DNA of 6,497 nucleotides from Candidatus Fonsibacter sp. (lineage in GTDB: Bacteria > Pseudomonadota > Alphaproteobacteria > Pelagibacterales > Pelagibacteraceae): positions 1-6,497 of the forward strand of contig JALRAW010000108.1 in assembly GCA_023257975.1 (NCBI GenBank). The letters are read 5' to 3'. This document shows positions 4,061 to 6,497 of this stretch, piece by piece (positions within the stretch are counted from its first letter, which is position 1; each line of letters begins with the position of its first letter). A program made the translations under genes and the position numbers. The notes under the pieces were generated by a model. It ran no database searches. It was not told where the DNA came from and worked only from the letters and a program-made list of their open reading frames with translations.

Positions 4061-6181
4061 TCAGAAATGTTGTCCAAATTCTTGCGTAGCTTTTTGTGCT
4101 GCCATTAAATTTTTAGAAGCATTGTTTAATTTTGTTTTAGTTAAATCAACTTCCGCTTTTAATTTAGCAGCATCAATTTGTGTATTATACTTTAACTCTA
4201 ATTCTTTCATTTTTGACTGAAAGTCAAGTTGCATTTGAGAGTTTTTCATTTGTAATTCTTTAAACTGTAACTCTAAATCAGCTTGTTTTCGTTTGTTTTC
4301 GCTATCTATTCTAGTAAATTCAATCTTTTCAATAGGTGTTAAAGCAGGTGGTTGTGGTGGTTGAACATATTGCATACCCACATCTGGATTAACAAAGTAG
4401 TTTTCTGTATTTTTAAGACCAGCATTTTCTACCATTTTAGATAACGTATTATAAATATTCTTTAACGTTACCATTGGGAACTCTTTTCCACCTTGTAAAT
4501 TAAATGCTTGAATTTGTCTTTCAAGAATACTGTTTAAAATAACTAATTGTTGTTCTTTAGAACCAGAACCTAATCCAACTACAATATTAATATTATATTT
4601 ATCTTTCCATTCTGTTGGTCTTACCGGTACAAAAACATTATTTAATTGTACTAATCTTTCTTGTTCTTGGTATTTAACAGTTAATTCAAAAATCTTTTCA
4701 AATAATTCTTTAACGCCAGTCTCAGCAAATATTCTAGCAATTAACTCCATACGCATTTGCGTTTGCGTCATTAGAGTATTAATTCCTGTTGCAGTTTTAT
4801 TTAAACTATCTGCATCTAAACCTTGTGCGTATCTTGTAACACCAGTTCTAGTTTCTCTAACGGTGTCTAAGTATTCAAGTAATGGAAATGCTTGTTGAGA
4901 AATAGTTTGGTTTTGCATTGGCAACATAACTTGAGAAGGTGGTTGTTTTGTTCTTACAACACCGCCTGGTCTTGCCGTTAGTAAATCATCAAGATTTACC
5001 ATTCCATCCATAATCGCAATACGATTATTATTTGTTAGATACATATTGTCTAACAATTGTCTTAGAACAGTAGATTTAATTAATTGAATATCTTGTACTA
5101 GTTCAGAAACTGATCTGCCATAGAATCTGTGTGGCATTGGGATTGGAGTTAATGAACAGAAAGGAATTGTATCTACTTCAACATTATCTAAAATATTATC
5201 AGCAGTATCACCTATAACTGTAATCTTTCTTAATTCTGCAAGACCATCTCCATCATAATCTAATCTTACATAACATTCAAAAACATCTATTGCATCTGTA
5301 GAAGCATCTGGTGAAGAAGCAAAAGGATATTCGTCTATATCAGAATATCTAGTTAGCTTTTCAGAGTTGAAAATAATTTCTTGTGAATGAGGTAGTGATG
5401 CTATGATTTCAGCATCATAACCCATTTGTATTAATTCTGTTCTAGTCTTAGTTGTTCTATGCGCTACAAAGTTTGCATCTTGAATTGTCTTTGCATTTCT
5501 TTGTATTAAAAATTCTTCTGGTGGTACGTTTTCAATTTTAATTTTTCCTTCAGAACATTTTCTTCTAATTTTAATATTATGAAGTTTTGGTCTTGGTAAA
5601 TTTAATTCTTGACCCTGTTGAAGCGCCATTTGTTCTAGCATCTCAACTTGTTTAACTTGTTCTTCTTCTTCTTCTTCGTAATGCTCTAATACTTCAACAT
5701 CATCTTCATTAATGATTGATTGGTAAGAATCTTCATTTAAATCTTTATAAGTTTCATGTTCGTAAGTTTCAGATTCATCCCAATAAACTTTTACGATACC
5801 ATTCTTTTCAAGTAATGCATCTTTGAACCAATTGTATAAAATTGTAAATCCTGGATTATCTTTATTAAAAATATAATTGATATAGCTTGTTGCTTGTTCA
5901 GCAAGGGGAACATCTTCTGCTTTTACTGGTTCGCAAATAACAGTTCTGTCTGATGCGGTAAAAATTCTAAGAAGATTTGGTAATATTGTTTCAATGGTAT
6001 CTGCAACATCTGTTGATACTACTTGTGAACGACCATCTATTTCTGTTCCAAGTTTTTCACCTAAATAATATTCAATAGATTTTTTTCTTTGCTCAGATAA
6101 CTGTCCACCAAGATAACCTAATGCTCCGTTAATCTCAGCATTAAGAATAGCTTTTATTTCTTCGTTTGATAATTTTGGCAT
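4061..6181 (-). CDS. Phage portal protein (P22-like, pelagiphage/podovirus type)
   Basis: 706 codons from ATG 6181. The portal forms a dodecameric ring at one capsid vertex, through which DNA is packaged and ejected, and to which the terminase and head completion proteins bind. Diagnostic blocks are GRSQVVSTDVADTIETILP (50-68), the LEKNGIVKVYWDE strand (124-136), an acidic loop EEEEEEQ (169-175), DYDGDGLAE (308-316; an EF-hand-like loop common in these portals), HRFYGRSVSELVQDIQ (351-366), NNRIAIMDGMVNLDDLL (385-401, stem and tunnel-loop region) and a conserved NKTATGIN (461-468). Residues 620-700 form a long K/E/Q coiled coil, as in the C-terminal barrel of P22-type portals. About 700 residues fits the P22-like group and is longer than T7-type portals (about 530). 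The gene starts 1 nt after its upstream neighbour's stop with no Shine-Dalgarno sequence, which suggests translational coupling. The last residues (after about 697) probably come from the adjoining unrelated DNA, so the native C-terminus is uncertain. Confidence 0.9.
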   Translation of the reverse strand: MPKLSNEEIKAILNAEINGALGYLGGQLSEQRKKSIEYYLGEKLGTEIDGRSQVVSTDVADTIETILPNLLRIFTASDRTVICEPVKAEDVPLAEQATSYINYIFNKDNPGFTILYNWFKDALLEKNGIVKVYWDESETYEHETYKDLNEDSYQSIINEDDVEVLEHYEEEEEEQVKQVEMLEQMALQQGQELNLPRPKLHNIKIRRKCSEGKIKIENVPPEEFLIQRNAKTIQDANFVAHRTTKTRTELIQMGYDAEIIASLPHSQEIIFNSEKLTRYSDIDEYPFASSPDASTDAIDVFECYVRLDYDGDGLAELRKITVIGDTADNILDNVEVDTIPFCSLTPIPMPHRFYGRSVSELVQDIQLIKSTVLRQLLDNMYLTNNNRIAIMDGMVNLDDLLTARPGGVVRTKQPPSQVMLPMQNQTISQQAFPLLEYLDTVRETRTGVTRYAQGLDADSLNKTATGINTLMTQTQMRMELIARIFAETGVKELFEKIFELTVKYQEQERLVQLNNVFVPVRPTEWKDKYNINIVVGLGSGSKEQQLVILNSILERQIQAFNLQGGKEFPMVTLKNIYNTLSKMVENAGLKNTENYFVNPDVGMQYVQPPQPPALTPIEKIEFTRIDSENKRKQADLELQFKELQMKNSQMQLDFQSKMKELELKYNTQIDAAKLKAEVDLTKTKLNNASKNLMAAQKATQEFGQHF
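4063..4104. other. Probable chimeric junction between phage and eukaryotic-type DNA
   Basis: To the right, the minus-strand frame is the coiled-coil tail of the portal. To the left, it becomes the front of the unrelated 372-aa frame. The two frames overlap here: the portal reads on to TGA at 4063-4061, and the other frame is open back to 4104. The break must lie within or next to this interval. No inverted repeat, att-like core or transposon end was seen. Confidence 0.6.
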
Positions 6182-6182
6182 A

Positions 6183-6398
6183 TTAATTCATTGACTTAAA
6201 ATATTTTGCAAAGAATTGAGATTTATTTTTTTTATTTAAAACTAATTCTCCACCTTCTTCACCTTCAGGAATATCATCAAAATATGAATCGCTTTCATCT
6301 TCAGAATATAATGATTTTTCAATTTTTGATTTATCTTTTTCTGATAAAAAATCTTTTAACTTTTCTTCAAGTTCAATTTCGTTATTTATGATTTTCAT
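6183..6398 (-). CDS. Small acidic phage protein, 71 aa, upstream of portal
   Basis: ATG 6398, TAA 6185-6183. The N-terminus is a charged helix (residues 5-30, E/K alternating), followed by a strongly acidic stretch (EDESDSYFDDIPEGEEGGE, 33-51) and a basic end (NKKNKSQFFAKYFKSMN). The gene sits with 1-nt gaps on both sides, between the end of the preceding gene and the portal gene, which places it in the late structural operon. Small acidic ORFs between terminase-type and portal genes are common in marine podoviruses and have no established role. A DNA-mimic, scaffold-like or packaging accessory role is only a guess. There is no ribosome binding site; the preceding bases are AT only (AATTATATAATTTAAT). 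Confidence 0.75.
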   Translation of the reverse strand: MKIINNEIELEEKLKDFLSEKDKSKIEKSLYSEDESDSYFDDIPEGEEGGELVLNKKNKSQFFAKYFKSMN

Positions 6399-6399
6399 A

Positions 6400-6497
6400 T
6401 TAAATTATATAATTAGTATTTACTTCTATCTTTTTTTTCCAATTTGTCATCTCAATTCCATAACCTACGATACCTGTTCTAAAGGCATCAGCAGCAT
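6400..6497 (-). CDS. 3' end of an upstream phage gene (possibly terminase large subunit)
   Basis: The minus frame beginning at 6495 has 31 codons and a TAA at 6402-6400, 1 nt before the ATG of the small acidic gene. The peptide begins AADAFRTGIVGYGIEMTNWK and ends NTNYII. Its AT-rich codon use, strand and tight spacing match the two phage genes that follow. An 'ADAFR' tract near the end resembles the 'aDAlRY' element at the end of many TerL nuclease domains, and terminase precedes portal in many podoviruses. The evidence is short, so the product is tentative; the gene runs off the right edge. Confidence 0.55.
   Translation of the reverse strand, partial: AADAFRTGIVGYGIEMTNWKKKIEVNTNYII

Noticed and set aside
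4051..4077. TTG start at 4077 giving a 381-aa protein
   Set aside because: The segment looks eukaryotic, where TTG starts are not used; the frame simply continues upstream to 4104 across the presumed join. ATG 4050 with A at -3 is better.
3776..4108. 110-codon plus-strand frame
   Set aside because: It lies antisense to the 372-aa ORF and looks like a shadow.
6206..6391. 61-codon plus-strand frame
   Set aside because: It is antisense to the small acidic phage gene, and its hydrophobic composition comes from complementing E/K codons.
1..6497. An integrated prophage with att sites
   Set aside because: There is no integrase, no tRNA and no att-like core; only part of a structural block is present, and the adjoining DNA is eukaryotic in character.

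Overview
The window looks like a mosaic of unrelated DNA, not one continuous genome. Four segments can be separated by coding signature. (A) About 1-430, minus strand: a 3' gene fragment resembling the DUF4136 family of bacterial (Bacteroidota-type) outer-membrane lipoproteins. (B) About 437-730, minus: a C-terminal fragment of a Gfo/Idh/MocA-family oxidoreductase. (C) About 890-4075: DNA of eukaryotic or eukaryotic-virus character. It holds a basic 23-residue-period repeat protein of the kind seen beside Helitron-type helicases in invertebrate genomes, an 1.1 kb AT-rich non-coding stretch with degenerate repeats and hairpins, and two convergent unspliced ORFs with no recognisable family. (D) About 4080-6497, minus: an AT-rich tailed-phage structural block of the marine pelagiphage/podovirus type, with the end of an upstream gene, a small acidic protein, and a P22-like portal protein.

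Segments A, B and the start of C are read on the same strand. One 243-codon frame (380-1111) runs from the C-segment repeats into the Gfo/Idh/MocA fragment, then goes out of phase with the DUF4136 frame at an A7 run (T7 on the plus strand, 428-434). At the right end the portal frame runs into segment C and stops within about 15 codons. No segment is biologically linked to its neighbour by function. The simplest explanation is a chimeric contig from marine environmental or single-cell amplified DNA, or an animal assembly containing contaminant reads. Genuine transfer or integration is possible but cannot be shown from the sequence alone.

The only functionally coherent block is the phage part. 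There the three genes are packed with 1-nt gaps, as expected for a late head-morphogenesis operon; the portal forms the dodecameric DNA channel at one capsid vertex. In segment C the 191-aa (plus) and 372-aa (minus) ORFs converge on a 107-nt gap. Both carry nuclear-localisation-like basic clusters, and neither could be assigned to a family. No rRNA, tRNA, CRISPR array, insertion sequence or riboswitch was seen.
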